A stretch of DNA of 64,000 bases from Knoellia subterranea KCTC 19937. GTDB taxonomy: Bacteria; Actinomycetota; Actinomycetes; Actinomycetales; Dermatophilaceae. The stretch's first letter is position 1, and each line of letters begins with the position of its first letter. Under the pieces are notes generated by a model, which ran no database searches, was not told the DNA's origin, and saw only the letters and a program-made list of their open reading frames with translations. Shown one piece after another: positions 53,601 through 62,073 of the stretch. The position numbers were made by a program, and so were the translations under genes. Where the stretch lies: NCBI RefSeq assembly GCF_000768685.1, contig NZ_AVPK01000005.1, positions 186,001 to 250,000 on the forward strand. Reading direction: 5' to 3'.

Positions 53601-55598
53601 GAAGCGGTCGTCATGGGCGCGCAGCGCCTGGAGCACCTCCCACACGGCTTGGAAGCGCTTGTTGTCGGAGAGCGCTGCCTCGGGAGACATCCCAGCGGGG
53701 ACGACGACGGGCAGGACGATGTAGCCGAGCTTCTTGCCGGGGGCCTTGCGCATGACCCGGCCCACCGACTGGACGATGTCGACCTGCGAGCCGCGCGGCG
53801 TCAGGAACATGACCGCGTCGAGCGCAGGCACGTCCACCCCCTCGCTGAGGCAGCGCACGTTGGTGAGTACGCGGCATACGTTGTCTGTCTCTTCGGCACC
53901 GGACTTGAGCCAAGCGAGCTCGTTGCCGCGGTCGACGGCGTTCATCGTCCCGTCGACGTGGCGGATCTGGACCTGCATGCGGTTGCGCTCGCGGACCGCG
54001 TCGGTGTCCTCGTCCTCGGCGTAGGTCGAGATGAGCCGGTCGACGATGCTCGGGAATGCCTCGCGCGCCGCCTTGCTCGCCTTGATGTTCGCGGCGAAGG
54101 CGACGGCGGTCTTCATCGGCGTGAGGTCGTCGCCGTCGAGGTCGTCGGAGGTGAGGGCGTCGCCGAAGCGCTTGGCCAGACCGTTCCAGCAGCCGATGAG
54201 CTTCGCCGCGTCCTCGAGCTTGATCTCGCCGGACTGGGCAAGTTCGCTCTGGAAGGACTCGGCGACGAAGCTCTCGTCAACCTTGAGGACGAGCACCTTG
54301 TAGTCGGTGAGCAGGTCGCGCTCCACTGCCTCACCGAAGCCGAGCCGGTGGAGGACGGGACCGTAGAGGCTCTCGTCGTCCATCGAGACGAGGACGGCAG
54401 CGGCGTTGTCCGCCTTCTCCTTGACCTTCGGGTCGAAGAGGCGGGGAGTCGCCGTCATGTAGAGCCGCTTGGCGGCCTTGATGTAGCTGTTGTCGTGGAC
54501 GCGGACGAACTGCGACTCGACGGTGTCGGCGAGGGTGACGCCCGTGGTGCGGTGCGCCTCGTCCGCGATGATGAGGTCGAAGTCCGGAACGCCGTCCTTC
54601 TGTGCCTGGGCCACGACGTCGATCGACTGGTAGGTCGAGAAGATGACGGTGAACTTGTCGTGCTCGTGCGCCTCTTTGATCTTCGCGGCGAGCGCCTTGG
54701 TGTCCGTCGTCGCCGGAATGATGAGGTCGTGGACCGCGATGTCCTCGGGATCGTCCTTGGGCTTCGGACCGCCCTTGCCGACCTTGACGTCCGAGCAGAC
54801 CGCGAAGGCACGGAACGGGAGCTCGGTCTCCTGGGCCCACTCGCGGAAGGTCTGATTGACGAGCTGGATGCTCGGGACGAGGAACAGAACGGTGGTCGCC
54901 TTGGCCTTGCTGTCGGTTGCGAGTTGCTCGGCGATCTTGAGGCTCGTGAAGGTCTTGCCCGTGCCGCAGGCCATGATCAGCTGACCGCGGTCGTGGGTGG
55001 CGAGGCCGTTGATGACGGCGTCCTTGGCCTGCTTCTGGTGGGGGCGGAGCTGGTTCTTGCCCGTCAACGGGAGATAGGTCTGCGGCGCCTGCCAGTCGAT
55101 CTGGCTCCAGTCGACCTTGCTCTCGAGGAGGTCGTTGATGCCGATCCGGGTCACCGGGACGGTGAGACCGTCGAGCTGCTTCTCGATGTTGGAGCCCCAA
55201 CCCCTGGCCGTCGAGAGAACGATGCGGCCGGTGAACTTGTCCTTCGCAGTCGCCGCGAGGAAGGAGTCGATGTCCTTCTTTGAAACGTAGGACTGCGGGT
55301 CGTAGAACTTGCACTGGACCGCGGTCCAGCCGCCATTGATCTCGTCCTTGGCGACAATGTCGATGCCGTGGTCGTGGGCGTTGCCGCGCTCTGGCCAGTC
55401 CTGCCAGAGGTAGACCTCGGAGAACTGCTCCGAGAACTCGGGGGCCGTGCGGAGATAACTCGCCATGAGCCTCTCGAAGGCGCTTCCCTTGCCGGTCTTG
55501 TCCTCGCCGAACTCATTCCAGATTTCGTCGAGCTTCCCCAACAGGAAGTCCCTGTCCGTCTCGACCACGGTGTCGATTGCCCCTCGCCTGCTGCTCAC
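50667..55598 (-). CDS. Single-chain type ISP restriction-modification enzyme
   Basis: This 1643-residue protein has the order nuclease, translocase, methylase, target recognition. The N-terminal PD-(D/E)XK (about 70-100) reads HDHGIDIVAKDE then WTAVQCKFY. The SF2 motor has MACGTGKTFTSL near 208, DLIIADEAHRTTG and LYMTATPRL, and ends with SVGRVMRKAPGK. An N6-adenine methylase shows ILDGFSGTGTFMVRLL and VGNPPYSSG near 1029. The C-terminal about 350 residues should read the target sequence. Size and layout match LlaGI/LlaBIII-type enzymes, which methylate one strand and cut after translocation. The recognition part (about 51.4-52.4 kb) is visibly less GC-rich. GTG 55598 starts the operon. Confidence 0.92.
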   Translation of the reverse strand: MSSRRGAIDTVVETDRDFLLGKLDEIWNEFGEDKTGKGSAFERLMASYLRTAPEFSEQFSEVYLWQDWPERGNAHDHGIDIVAKDEINGGWTAVQCKFYDPQSYVSKKDIDSFLAATAKDKFTGRIVLSTARGWGSNIEKQLDGLTVPVTRIGINDLLESKVDWSQIDWQAPQTYLPLTGKNQLRPHQKQAKDAVINGLATHDRGQLIMACGTGKTFTSLKIAEQLATDSKAKATTVLFLVPSIQLVNQTFREWAQETELPFRAFAVCSDVKVGKGGPKPKDDPEDIAVHDLIIPATTDTKALAAKIKEAHEHDKFTVIFSTYQSIDVVAQAQKDGVPDFDLIIADEAHRTTGVTLADTVESQFVRVHDNSYIKAAKRLYMTATPRLFDPKVKEKADNAAAVLVSMDDESLYGPVLHRLGFGEAVERDLLTDYKVLVLKVDESFVAESFQSELAQSGEIKLEDAAKLIGCWNGLAKRFGDALTSDDLDGDDLTPMKTAVAFAANIKASKAAREAFPSIVDRLISTYAEDEDTDAVRERNRMQVQIRHVDGTMNAVDRGNELAWLKSGAEETDNVCRVLTNVRCLSEGVDVPALDAVMFLTPRGSQVDIVQSVGRVMRKAPGKKLGYIVLPVVVPAGMSPEAALSDNKRFQAVWEVLQALRAHDDRFNAMVNQLDLNTKKNTKITIIDTSGGSRGGGSGDDSTQLTLPFGIEEWRDAIYARIVKKVGERRYWETWAKDVAKIAEQHIARITGLLADPESKPAKEFEAFLAGLRGNLNDGITQTDAVEMLAQHLITRPVFEALFAGYDFAANNPVAQTMERMLAVLDEHSLDAENSELEKFYSSVRGRVEGVDNAEGRQRIIVELYDKFFATAFKRTVDKLGIVYTPVEIVDFILNSADEVLQKHFGQGLTDEGVHILDGFSGTGTFMVRLLQSGLIKPHDLARKYANELHANEILLLAYYIAAVNIETTYQDLIRGSLDEEAAYEPFPGLVLTDTFQSYEHGDEDDLGVFPENNERINRQRKLPITVIVGNPPYSSGQDSANDNNANEKYETLDAAIRDTYAARSTATNKNSLYDSYIRAIKWASLRIKDRGVIAFVTNGGWLDSNTADGMRITLADEFSAIHVFNLRGNQRTAGEQSRKEGGKVFDAGSRATVAVTVLVKDQTETGAATIRYADIGDYLTREEKLAKVAATSSVGGLEAHSLTPNRQGDWLNQRRDDFDSFMPLGSKDDNVPAVVGSHSRGVMTCRDAWAYSFGSSKVTSSMQSTIRFFNELVDVYDGSGSAFFTRKGNSDPGRISWDAGRRREVERGRSSKFDEASITIASYRPFCKEVLYYNREWNESVYRVPSYFPSAHHAENVGFSVIGAGASAPFSLLMTAHIPDVQRMGAGQNSQFFARWRYEKDDQDGSLFDAGDSDVVDGYRRVDNITDEALGRFRAAYQEAFTKDDIFFYVYGLLHSPEYQETYAADLKKMLPRIPLVEDAQPFVDAGRKLSKLHLGYESVTPYPLDGLDVDAPDDDTAYEIFRVEKMAFAKKRDPETKKLVADKSTVIYNDRITLSGIPEDTHRYMLGSRSAVEWILDRYQVKTDKASGIVNDPNDWSREVSDPRYIIDLLARIVTVSLETMKIVDALPPLAIRENQNPMQEK

Positions 55599-55686
55599 GT
55601 GCGCACCATACCGAGCGGGAAAAGGTGTCGCCTGCCGAACAGCGAATTGCGGAAAGTTGCGCTGACCTGCGGAGTTCTCGAGACGC

Positions 55687-58461
55687 GTGTCGGGTGCCAG
55701 TCCTATCGTTCGGCTCGTGGGAAATCTTGCGACAGGGGGCGGCAGCAGTGCCGTCGCAGCGTCAGCGCACGCCGGCTGTGAGCGCTTTCGTCACACCGAC
55801 CCAATGCTCACCGGAAAGAGTCGGCGAGCACTTGCTGCCGATCTGGACAAGCCGGACACCTCGGCCGGCATCCCCGAAGCGCGTTTCATGCGCGCCATGG
55901 TGTTCGAGCGATTGGTGCGCGACGAGAAGTTCGTGTCCGAGCTGCTCACGACGACTGTCGGAACGCTCGGGCTGACGCGGCCGCCGGGCGTTCGTCGCGC
56001 CGACGGCAAGGTGACCGAGGCGGCGACGGCGCTGGCCTTGAGTCAGGCCCATCTCAAGGCGGTGCACCAGGGCGAGGCCACGATGATCACTGGTCTGGCG
56101 GTGCCGTATCCCGGGATCCATGCGTCGGTTGGAGCGACTCCGGTCAAGCCCGACTTCGCAGTGGTCGCGCCTCGCCGGTCCGAGGACGGTGGAGTTGCCG
56201 AGGCTGATGGCGACGCTCCGATCATCGGCAGTTGGCTCGTCATGGGCGATGCCAAGGACTATGAGCGGGTCCGCTCACGGATCGATGACCAGCGGATGCT
56301 CAAGGGCTTCCTCCAAGTGGCGTTGGGGGCCGAGGCGGCAAGGGCCTGGGCATCACTGCCTGACGGGATGAAAGTCCATCGGTCAGGAGCGCTGGCCGTG
56401 CCGCGAAACAGCTTCCTCCAGCCGGTGGCCGTGGTTGAAAGGCTCGATGACCACTGCATTGAAGTGATGGAACGGGCCGCGGAGCGCCAGGCCCTGCTGG
56501 CCGACTCGTCGGTGACGTGGCCGGTCGCGTCCGAAGATGTGGCGTCGTTTGTCGAGCACCTCGAGCTGACCTTCGACCCTGCGGCGTGTGTCTCGTGCGC
56601 GCTGTTCAACTACTGCCGCTCACAAGTGCGGGACAGCGCCGAGCCGGTGTCACGACTGATCGAGATAGGGGTGCGTCCCGAGCTTCGCCCGTCGTTGCTG
56701 GGGCTGATCGACGGCTCGGGTGAGGTCAAGGACGATCCCGAATCGCTCGCGGCGACGGTGATGGCAACGATCGACGGGCTTCCGTCCTCAACAGGCCAGC
56801 TCCGGACGGATCCTGTCGGTCTGCCCGGAACGATCAGTGTCGTCCTGGCCAAGTCGGATGCCGCGGCGCTCGGTGTCCATGGCATCGGGATCCAGCGGGT
56901 CGCCGCCGACGGTGTCGAGCCGTGGAAGTTCGAGATCTTCGACAACCCACAGGCGCCCGCCACACGACTGGCTGTGATGGCGGCGTTGGGCACGGCCCTC
57001 GACGCAGCGTTGCTCGAGAGTTCCGCCAACGGCAGCGAGGACTCTGCCGCCGTGCACATTGTCCTGCCTGATGCGGCAACAGCCGACCTGCTCGTCTCGA
57101 TCGCAGACTCCTTGGCCGGGGTCGAACTGAGTCGGCTGCGATGGGAACGGGACCTTGAGCAGGGACGCAAGGCGCTCACGTGGGGTGGCGAGCCGGCCAC
57201 GGTGCCCGAGGCCCTGACAGATCACCAGCGGTTGGCAGTGAGCTTCCTTCTGGACCAGGACAGATCCCGGGCCATGACACTTCGGTGGCTGCTCATTGAC
57301 CTGCGCGCCGTCATGAAGCGGCATTTTGCGGTGGGAGGACCACTGGTCGACCACGGTCGTCTCGACTACCTCGTGACCTGGGCGAGCGCCACGGCTCCTC
57401 TCGAGCACCGGGAGATCTCTGATGGCATCGCGGATAGCCCTCACACCCCGGGTGCGCGGCTGACCAACGATCGGTCCGACGCGATCCACCGCGCCGCACG
57501 ACGCGGCGGCGACACGGCATACGAGGAATTGGTGACGGAGGAGCTCACCTACAAGGCCGAGGTGATGGACTGCGCGGCAGGGGTTCTCGAACGGCTCCCG
57601 GAGTCGAAATTGCGGCCCGTCAATCAGGCTCTGGAGGCGACCGCCCAGCAGGTCTGGCGCCGGCGCCGGGATCTCCATGCGTCGGATCTCGTGCGGTTCG
57701 GTCGTGTCGCGTGGTTCTGGCGCAACAACCAGGTCGACGCCATCGACGCAGACTCGAAGTGTGCGGTCCAATTGGCAGCCCTCGGTAACGCACACACGCT
57801 TCGCGATCTTGCGCTGAACGCGGGGACTCGCGAGGTCGCCTTCGCCGAGGTCACATCGACGACCCCGCTGCGCCTCGCCCCAAAGTCACGGCGATTCACC
57901 GATGGCACGACGATCGCCATGCTCCAGCACGAGGAAGACCTCGCCGTCGAAGCCGACGCGACGACGCTGAAGGTCCAAGCAGGAAGTTTCAAATTCGGTC
58001 AGTTGAGTGTGGGACCTCTGGAAGCTGACGACCAGACCACCACCGACGGCTCCTTTGCCTGGTTGCCGAAGATCGCGCCCGTCGTGTCGGTCGGCGATCG
58101 TCTGGTCGTCGCGGACATGGCGTGGTTCGGCGGCTCATTCAAGTCCGGTCACGAACTGGCCGTGACGCGGCCGGGTCCCGACCGGACGAGCGCACCGAAG
58201 CCCGACTGCCACGACGGTTCGTATGCCGCTACCCCGGATGAGCATCGCTGGTGCTGTCGCTCGCATGAGGACGCAGAGGCTGAATACTCCGACGAACTCG
58301 CGGAACGCCGAGAGAGGGGCGAACTCAATCCGCAGGCATGGCCGCCCCTGCTCGACTTCGACCAGTTCGACACCGCGGCAGATGGCACGCCCACCGGTGA
58401 TCATGACGAGACGGTTGCCATGGATGCGGCCGCCGATCTGACACCTGACGATCTGGACTGA
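55687..58461 (+). CDS. RecB-like PD-(D/E)XK nuclease with probable Fe-S cluster
   Basis: The protein of up to 924 residues has a Cas4/AddB-like pattern. A first cysteine lies near the N-terminus (HAGCERFRH). The nuclease residues are VKPDFAVVAPR and VMGDAKDYERVR, and three further cysteines are close together (AACVSCALFNYCRSQ; C-x2-C-x5-C). The large C-terminal part is unassigned; its tail has HRWCCRSHEDAEAEY. The start is uncertain: GTG 55687 or GTG 55717 keep the first cysteine, while ATG 55804 would lose it, so I favour the longer forms. It is divergent from the type ISP operon and followed after four bases by an SF1 helicase, suggesting a nuclease-helicase complex. Confidence 0.72.
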   Translation: MSGASPIVRLVGNLATGGGSSAVAASAHAGCERFRHTDPMLTGKSRRALAADLDKPDTSAGIPEARFMRAMVFERLVRDEKFVSELLTTTVGTLGLTRPPGVRRADGKVTEAATALALSQAHLKAVHQGEATMITGLAVPYPGIHASVGATPVKPDFAVVAPRRSEDGGVAEADGDAPIIGSWLVMGDAKDYERVRSRIDDQRMLKGFLQVALGAEAARAWASLPDGMKVHRSGALAVPRNSFLQPVAVVERLDDHCIEVMERAAERQALLADSSVTWPVASEDVASFVEHLELTFDPAACVSCALFNYCRSQVRDSAEPVSRLIEIGVRPELRPSLLGLIDGSGEVKDDPESLAATVMATIDGLPSSTGQLRTDPVGLPGTISVVLAKSDAAALGVHGIGIQRVAADGVEPWKFEIFDNPQAPATRLAVMAALGTALDAALLESSANGSEDSAAVHIVLPDAATADLLVSIADSLAGVELSRLRWERDLEQGRKALTWGGEPATVPEALTDHQRLAVSFLLDQDRSRAMTLRWLLIDLRAVMKRHFAVGGPLVDHGRLDYLVTWASATAPLEHREISDGIADSPHTPGARLTNDRSDAIHRAARRGGDTAYEELVTEELTYKAEVMDCAAGVLERLPESKLRPVNQALEATAQQVWRRRRDLHASDLVRFGRVAWFWRNNQVDAIDADSKCAVQLAALGNAHTLRDLALNAGTREVAFAEVTSTTPLRLAPKSRRFTDGTTIAMLQHEEDLAVEADATTLKVQAGSFKFGQLSVGPLEADDQTTTDGSFAWLPKIAPVVSVGDRLVVADMAWFGGSFKSGHELAVTRPGPDRTSAPKPDCHDGSYAATPDEHRWCCRSHEDAEAEYSDELAERRERGELNPQAWPPLLDFDQFDTAADGTPTGDHDETVAMDAAADLTPDDLD

Positions 58462-58465
58462 GCCG

Positions 58466-59977
58466 ATGGTCGACATTCACTTCACGGATCCCAAAGTCGA
58501 GTTGCTCGACAGTCGTCACCACGCCGAGGCGGCCGTTGGCAACGTCGACGTCACCACGCATGCCATCGCGGCGCTCCGCGACGCCCTGTGCGGCGATGAG
58601 GAGTACGAACGCATCCTGCTCAAGGCGGCAGCCGGCGCTGGTAAGTCCCACGCCTTGCGTCGCATGGTCGACGACGCCCTGAGTCAACCGGGCTGCACGC
58701 GAGTCGGAGTGACGGCTTTCGCCAACAAGCAGGTCTTCCCCCTCGCCCACGAGCTGGGGAAGATGCTGGGCAAGGACAGCGTGTGCCTCCTCGTGGCTGA
58801 GGAACGACTTCCTTCGGTGCCACCCGCCACCCTCGGGGCCGCGACGGTCGTGGTGTCCTACAAGGACTGTCCACCCGAGGCGACGGTTCTGCTTGGAACA
58901 ACCCACAAGTTCCAAGGCATTGCGTCCTGGCTCATGAAGTCGATCGGGCCGGCCAGCAACGGCGAACGACTCTTCGACGTTCTCTTCATTGACGAAGCGT
59001 GGCAGCTGCCACTCCACCGGTACCAGCAGATCAACCGCCTCGCGCCGATCGACGTCGGCGTGGGTGACGTCGGTCAACTGCCTCCGCTCGACCCGTCACA
59101 GAATCCGTGGCGCGGAGACCCCGGCCACAACCCATACCGCGCGTGGCCCACGAACTTCGAGGACGACGCCCATACGTGGTCCAGGGAAATGCCAGCGGTC
59201 TGGCGTCCGACGGCCGCACAGCTTCCCGTGTGGAGGTCGTTCTACGGCGACTGGGATGACCTCAACTGCGTCGCTGGACCGGGCGACCGTGAGTTGGTGC
59301 TGGATGACCCGGGCGCCGCGGATGGCTCGCGCGCGGTGTGGGAGCAAGTCGGCACCGGCGTGGCGACGCTCGTCGAAGTTGATGGCTTGCCGGATGCCGA
59401 GGCACCAGACGTCGACCTCCCTCTCATGGGGGCGCTCGAGAACCTTCTCGACGACCTCCTGGACGTCGGATTCACAGTCAGGACAACGGCATACGACGCT
59501 TTTGGTATCCCGGAGGGCGAGACGCTCGTGCCCGCGCGCGACATCACGGACCGGGCAGTGATCGCGGTTCTCGCGACTCGCAATCAGGCCGTGGACGATG
59601 CCCAAGAAATCGTCGATCGGCTGCGCGCGAAACACGACCTGCCCGAGGGGTGGATCGTCGCATCGACGGTGGACTCCTGGCAGGGGCAGACCAACGTGCT
59701 GACCGTCGCGATCCACCCGCTGTCGGGTGCCACGACATTGGACGAGTTCAACTCGGCCTTCGGGCGGCTCGCTGTGACGTGCACGCGGGCGACGCACGGT
59801 CTCCTGCTCTTGGCTCGCGCCGGCTTGGACGACCTGCTGGCGATGGCGCCTGCCCGACCGGGGACTCCGCTCGGTGAGCCCGGGACGCGGCAACTACCTC
59901 GGCAGACTCATCAACGGATCCTCAAGGCCTTCTCCCGCGGCCGCTGGTCCGCACCACTGGAAGCGAGCGTGTCATGA
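58466..59977 (+). CDS. SF1-type helicase/ATPase partner of the RecB-like nuclease
   Basis: The 503-residue ATPase shows Walker A LLKAAAGAGKSHALR near residue 53, FDVLFIDEAWQLPL near 174, GVGDVGQLPP, TVDSWQGQTNVLTVA, and the SF1 motif VI region RLAVTCTRATHGLLLLA. It is shorter than UvrD-type enzymes and has few extra domains. It begins four bases after the nuclease stop, and its stop overlaps the next ATG, making a tight three-gene unit. DNA unwinding or translocation feeding the nuclease is the likely job. Confidence 0.8.
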   Translation: MVDIHFTDPKVELLDSRHHAEAAVGNVDVTTHAIAALRDALCGDEEYERILLKAAAGAGKSHALRRMVDDALSQPGCTRVGVTAFANKQVFPLAHELGKMLGKDSVCLLVAEERLPSVPPATLGAATVVVSYKDCPPEATVLLGTTHKFQGIASWLMKSIGPASNGERLFDVLFIDEAWQLPLHRYQQINRLAPIDVGVGDVGQLPPLDPSQNPWRGDPGHNPYRAWPTNFEDDAHTWSREMPAVWRPTAAQLPVWRSFYGDWDDLNCVAGPGDRELVLDDPGAADGSRAVWEQVGTGVATLVEVDGLPDAEAPDVDLPLMGALENLLDDLLDVGFTVRTTAYDAFGIPEGETLVPARDITDRAVIAVLATRNQAVDDAQEIVDRLRAKHDLPEGWIVASTVDSWQGQTNVLTVAIHPLSGATTLDEFNSAFGRLAVTCTRATHGLLLLARAGLDDLLAMAPARPGTPLGEPGTRQLPRQTHQRILKAFSRGRWSAPLEASVS

Positions 59978-60291
59978 CGAAGTACAGGACAAGAGCCTTC
60001 GCAGATCCGAAAGTGTTCAGTGTCTACGTCATCGAAGTTCTTGGCGGCGTCGATGGTGAGCTCTATGTGGGTCAGACATGGCACACCCCCGAACTTCGCC
60101 GTCAGCAGCACGTTGACGGGGTCCGCCGAGGTCGTGTGTTCAAAGGGAGAGACCGGGAAGTCGGTCTGCTACGCCCTGACCTGGTTCCACCCCTCGCGTC
60201 ACTGACAACCCGCGAACTGGCCGAAGCGGCGGAGAAGTACGTCGCCGCCGTCCTCCGCTCACAAGGGTTCAAGGTTTATGGGGGACATTGA
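59974..60291 (+). CDS. Small GIY-YIG-like protein
   Basis: This 105-residue protein has VFSVYVIEVLGG, ELYVGQTWHTPELRRQQHVD, a GIY-YIG-like pair of strands and helix, and a C-terminal helix with Glu (ELAEAAEKYVAAVLRSQGF). It is at the lower limit for a GIY-YIG catalytic domain. The ATG overlaps the helicase stop (ATGA). Its place suggests it works with the RecB-like nuclease and helicase. Confidence 0.68.
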   Translation: MTKYRTRAFADPKVFSVYVIEVLGGVDGELYVGQTWHTPELRRQQHVDGVRRGRVFKGRDREVGLLRPDLVPPLASLTTRELAEAAEKYVAAVLRSQGFKVYGGH

Positions 60292-60342
60292 GCGGCTCCG
60301 AATAGCACCCGGGATCGGCCCACCACGTCCTAGGTTGTTTCC

Positions 60343-60831
60343 ATGGGCGAACTTCACCAGAGTGACTCAAGTGTCCAGTCGAGCGCGGAGAGCGCCATCG
60401 TCGAAGCGCTGGGTGCCCAGCTGCAGTTGAACCTCGTTCCGGGTGGAACGTTGAAGTTGGCTGGTGGGGCCAGCATTCAGCTGGATGCGCGAAGCGACGA
60501 CGGGAGCGTGGCCGTGGAGGCCTACGCCCGACAAGGCGTCCTCAGGGGCGGGCAGCTGAAGAAGATCGCGCAGGACATCCTGAAGCTTGCGCTTCTACGT
60601 GCAGAGCCAGAGCACAAGGACGTTCGTCCGATCATCGTGTTCGCCAGTGAAGAGGCCAGGTCCTCGGTGAAGGGCTGGCTCAGACAGGCCGCGGACACCT
60701 TCGGAGTGGAACTTCACGTTGTTGAGTTGGATGACGCGCTGCGTGCCCAAATTGTCGCGGTCCAGGACCGCCAGAAGATGACGAACGTCGCACTCCCAGC
60801 AGTGGTTGGCGACCTCACTGTGGAGGACTAG
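60343..60831 (+). CDS. Unknown protein at the end of the second defence module
   Basis: This 162-residue protein has strands and helices reading LKLAGGASIQLDARSDDG, VAVEAYARQGVLRGGQL, KKIAQDILKLALLRAE and VRPIIVFASEEARSSVKGWL, then VELHVVELDD. The D...E-x-Y...K arrangement might be a reduced nuclease or nuclease-like fold, but I cannot assign it. It starts 51 bases after the GIY-YIG gene on the same strand. There is no clear ribosome-binding site before ATG 60343. Confidence 0.65.
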   Translation: MGELHQSDSSVQSSAESAIVEALGAQLQLNLVPGGTLKLAGGASIQLDARSDDGSVAVEAYARQGVLRGGQLKKIAQDILKLALLRAEPEHKDVRPIIVFASEEARSSVKGWLRQAADTFGVELHVVELDDALRAQIVAVQDRQKMTNVALPAVVGDLTVED

Positions 60832-61111
60832 GAATTCGGCAACTCGAGCTCAGTTCGGCAAGCCGCAGGCGGAGCCATCGGAACTCCGCTCAGGGCTGCT
60901 GCTGGGGCGTCCGCGCGTGAGAAATTGGAGTCGGAGGGGCTGGGGGCGGCGGAGGACATCCTGTTGACTCGATGCATGTGGTCGTGTCGATCAGGGGTGG
61001 GGAGACGACGGACGCGCACCTCTACGCCGTCTGACGCCGTGTGGCCCCGGTCGAGGCCGCACGCCGAGCACGACCCAGCCCGCTGACGGACCTGAGACGT
61101 AGGGTTGCCGC
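60832..61111. other. Gap closing the defence island (280 bases)
   Basis: No gene, repeat or integration site was seen here. It marks the change from defence genes to ordinary metabolic and repair genes. Confidence 0.5.
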
Positions 61112-62068
61112 ATGGCACCGCGACTGCTCGCCAAGGCACTCGACACCGCGCTCGACCGCACAGTCGTCCCCGGCTTCTCAAAGATCGGGTATGCCGTCCG
61201 CCGTCACCTTCCGACGTGGCCGGCCGACCCCGCGCCGGGAGTCCTGGACGGGAAGCACGTGGTCGTCACGGGTGCGACGTCAGGACTGGGTGAGGCAACG
61301 GCATACCAGCTCAGTCGTCTGGGAGCGCACGTCCATCTCGTGGTGAGGAACGCCGAGAAGGCGGCCCGCATCGCCGCCACGCTTCCCGGGCCGTCGACGA
61401 CGTGGGTGTGCGATCTCGGTGACCTCGACAGCGTCCGCGAATGTGCCGCAGCGCTCCTCGCCGACGGTCCACCGCTCGACGCGATCGTGCACAACGCGGG
61501 TGCGATGCCGGCGACGCGGACCGAGTCGCCCCAGGGTCACGAACTGTCCATGTCGATCCACGTGCTCGGGCCGGTCCTGCTGACCGACCTGCTCCTGCCG
61601 AAGCTCGCCGGGCGCGAGGCGCGGGTCGTGCTGGTGACGTCGGGCGGGATGTACGCCCAGGCGCTGCCGGTCGAGGACCCGGACTACGAGCGCGGCGAGT
61701 ACGCACCGCCGACGGCGTATGCGCGCAGCAAGCGCACCCAGGTCGAGCTGCTCCCGGTGCTGGGCGAGCGGTGGGCGCCGGCCGACATCGCGGTCTACGT
61801 CATGCACCCCGGGTGGGCTGCGACGCCGGGGGTGACCGAGTCGCTGCCGACCTTCGACAAGCTCATGGGGCCGATCCTGCGCGACGCCGACCAGGGCGCG
61901 GACACGACGACCTGGCTGGTGGGTGCGCAGCCCCGGCCCCGCGGAGGTGGACTGTGGATGGACCGCGCGGAGAGGCCGACGGCGTACTTCGGGCGCAATG
62001 GCGCGACCTCGGACGAGCGCCAACGGATGTGGCAGTGGGTCGCTGACGCCGCCGGCGTCACGCCCTGA
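61112..62068 (+). CDS. Short-chain dehydrogenase (DHRS12-like)
   Basis: This 318-residue SDR has an extra N-terminal segment of about 45 residues before the cofactor motif VTGATSGLGEAT. It shows VRNAEKAARIA, DAIVHNAGAMP, VLVTSGGMYAQ (Ser) and YARSKRTQ (Tyr, Lys), then MHPGWAATPGV. Arg after strand 2 suggests NADP. The N-terminal extension and PGWA segment match DHRS12-like SDRs. It is followed after five bases by the glycosylase gene and may form an operon with it. Confidence 0.88.
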   Translation: MAPRLLAKALDTALDRTVVPGFSKIGYAVRRHLPTWPADPAPGVLDGKHVVVTGATSGLGEATAYQLSRLGAHVHLVVRNAEKAARIAATLPGPSTTWVCDLGDLDSVRECAAALLADGPPLDAIVHNAGAMPATRTESPQGHELSMSIHVLGPVLLTDLLLPKLAGREARVVLVTSGGMYAQALPVEDPDYERGEYAPPTAYARSKRTQVELLPVLGERWAPADIAVYVMHPGWAATPGVTESLPTFDKLMGPILRDADQGADTTTWLVGAQPRPRGGGLWMDRAERPTAYFGRNGATSDERQRMWQWVADAAGVTP

Positions 62069-62073
62069 CCACC

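Noticed and set aside
52542-55283. Open plus-strand frame of about 910 codons opposite the type ISP gene
   Set aside because: It is an antisense shadow; the opposite strand has all restriction-modification motifs in order.
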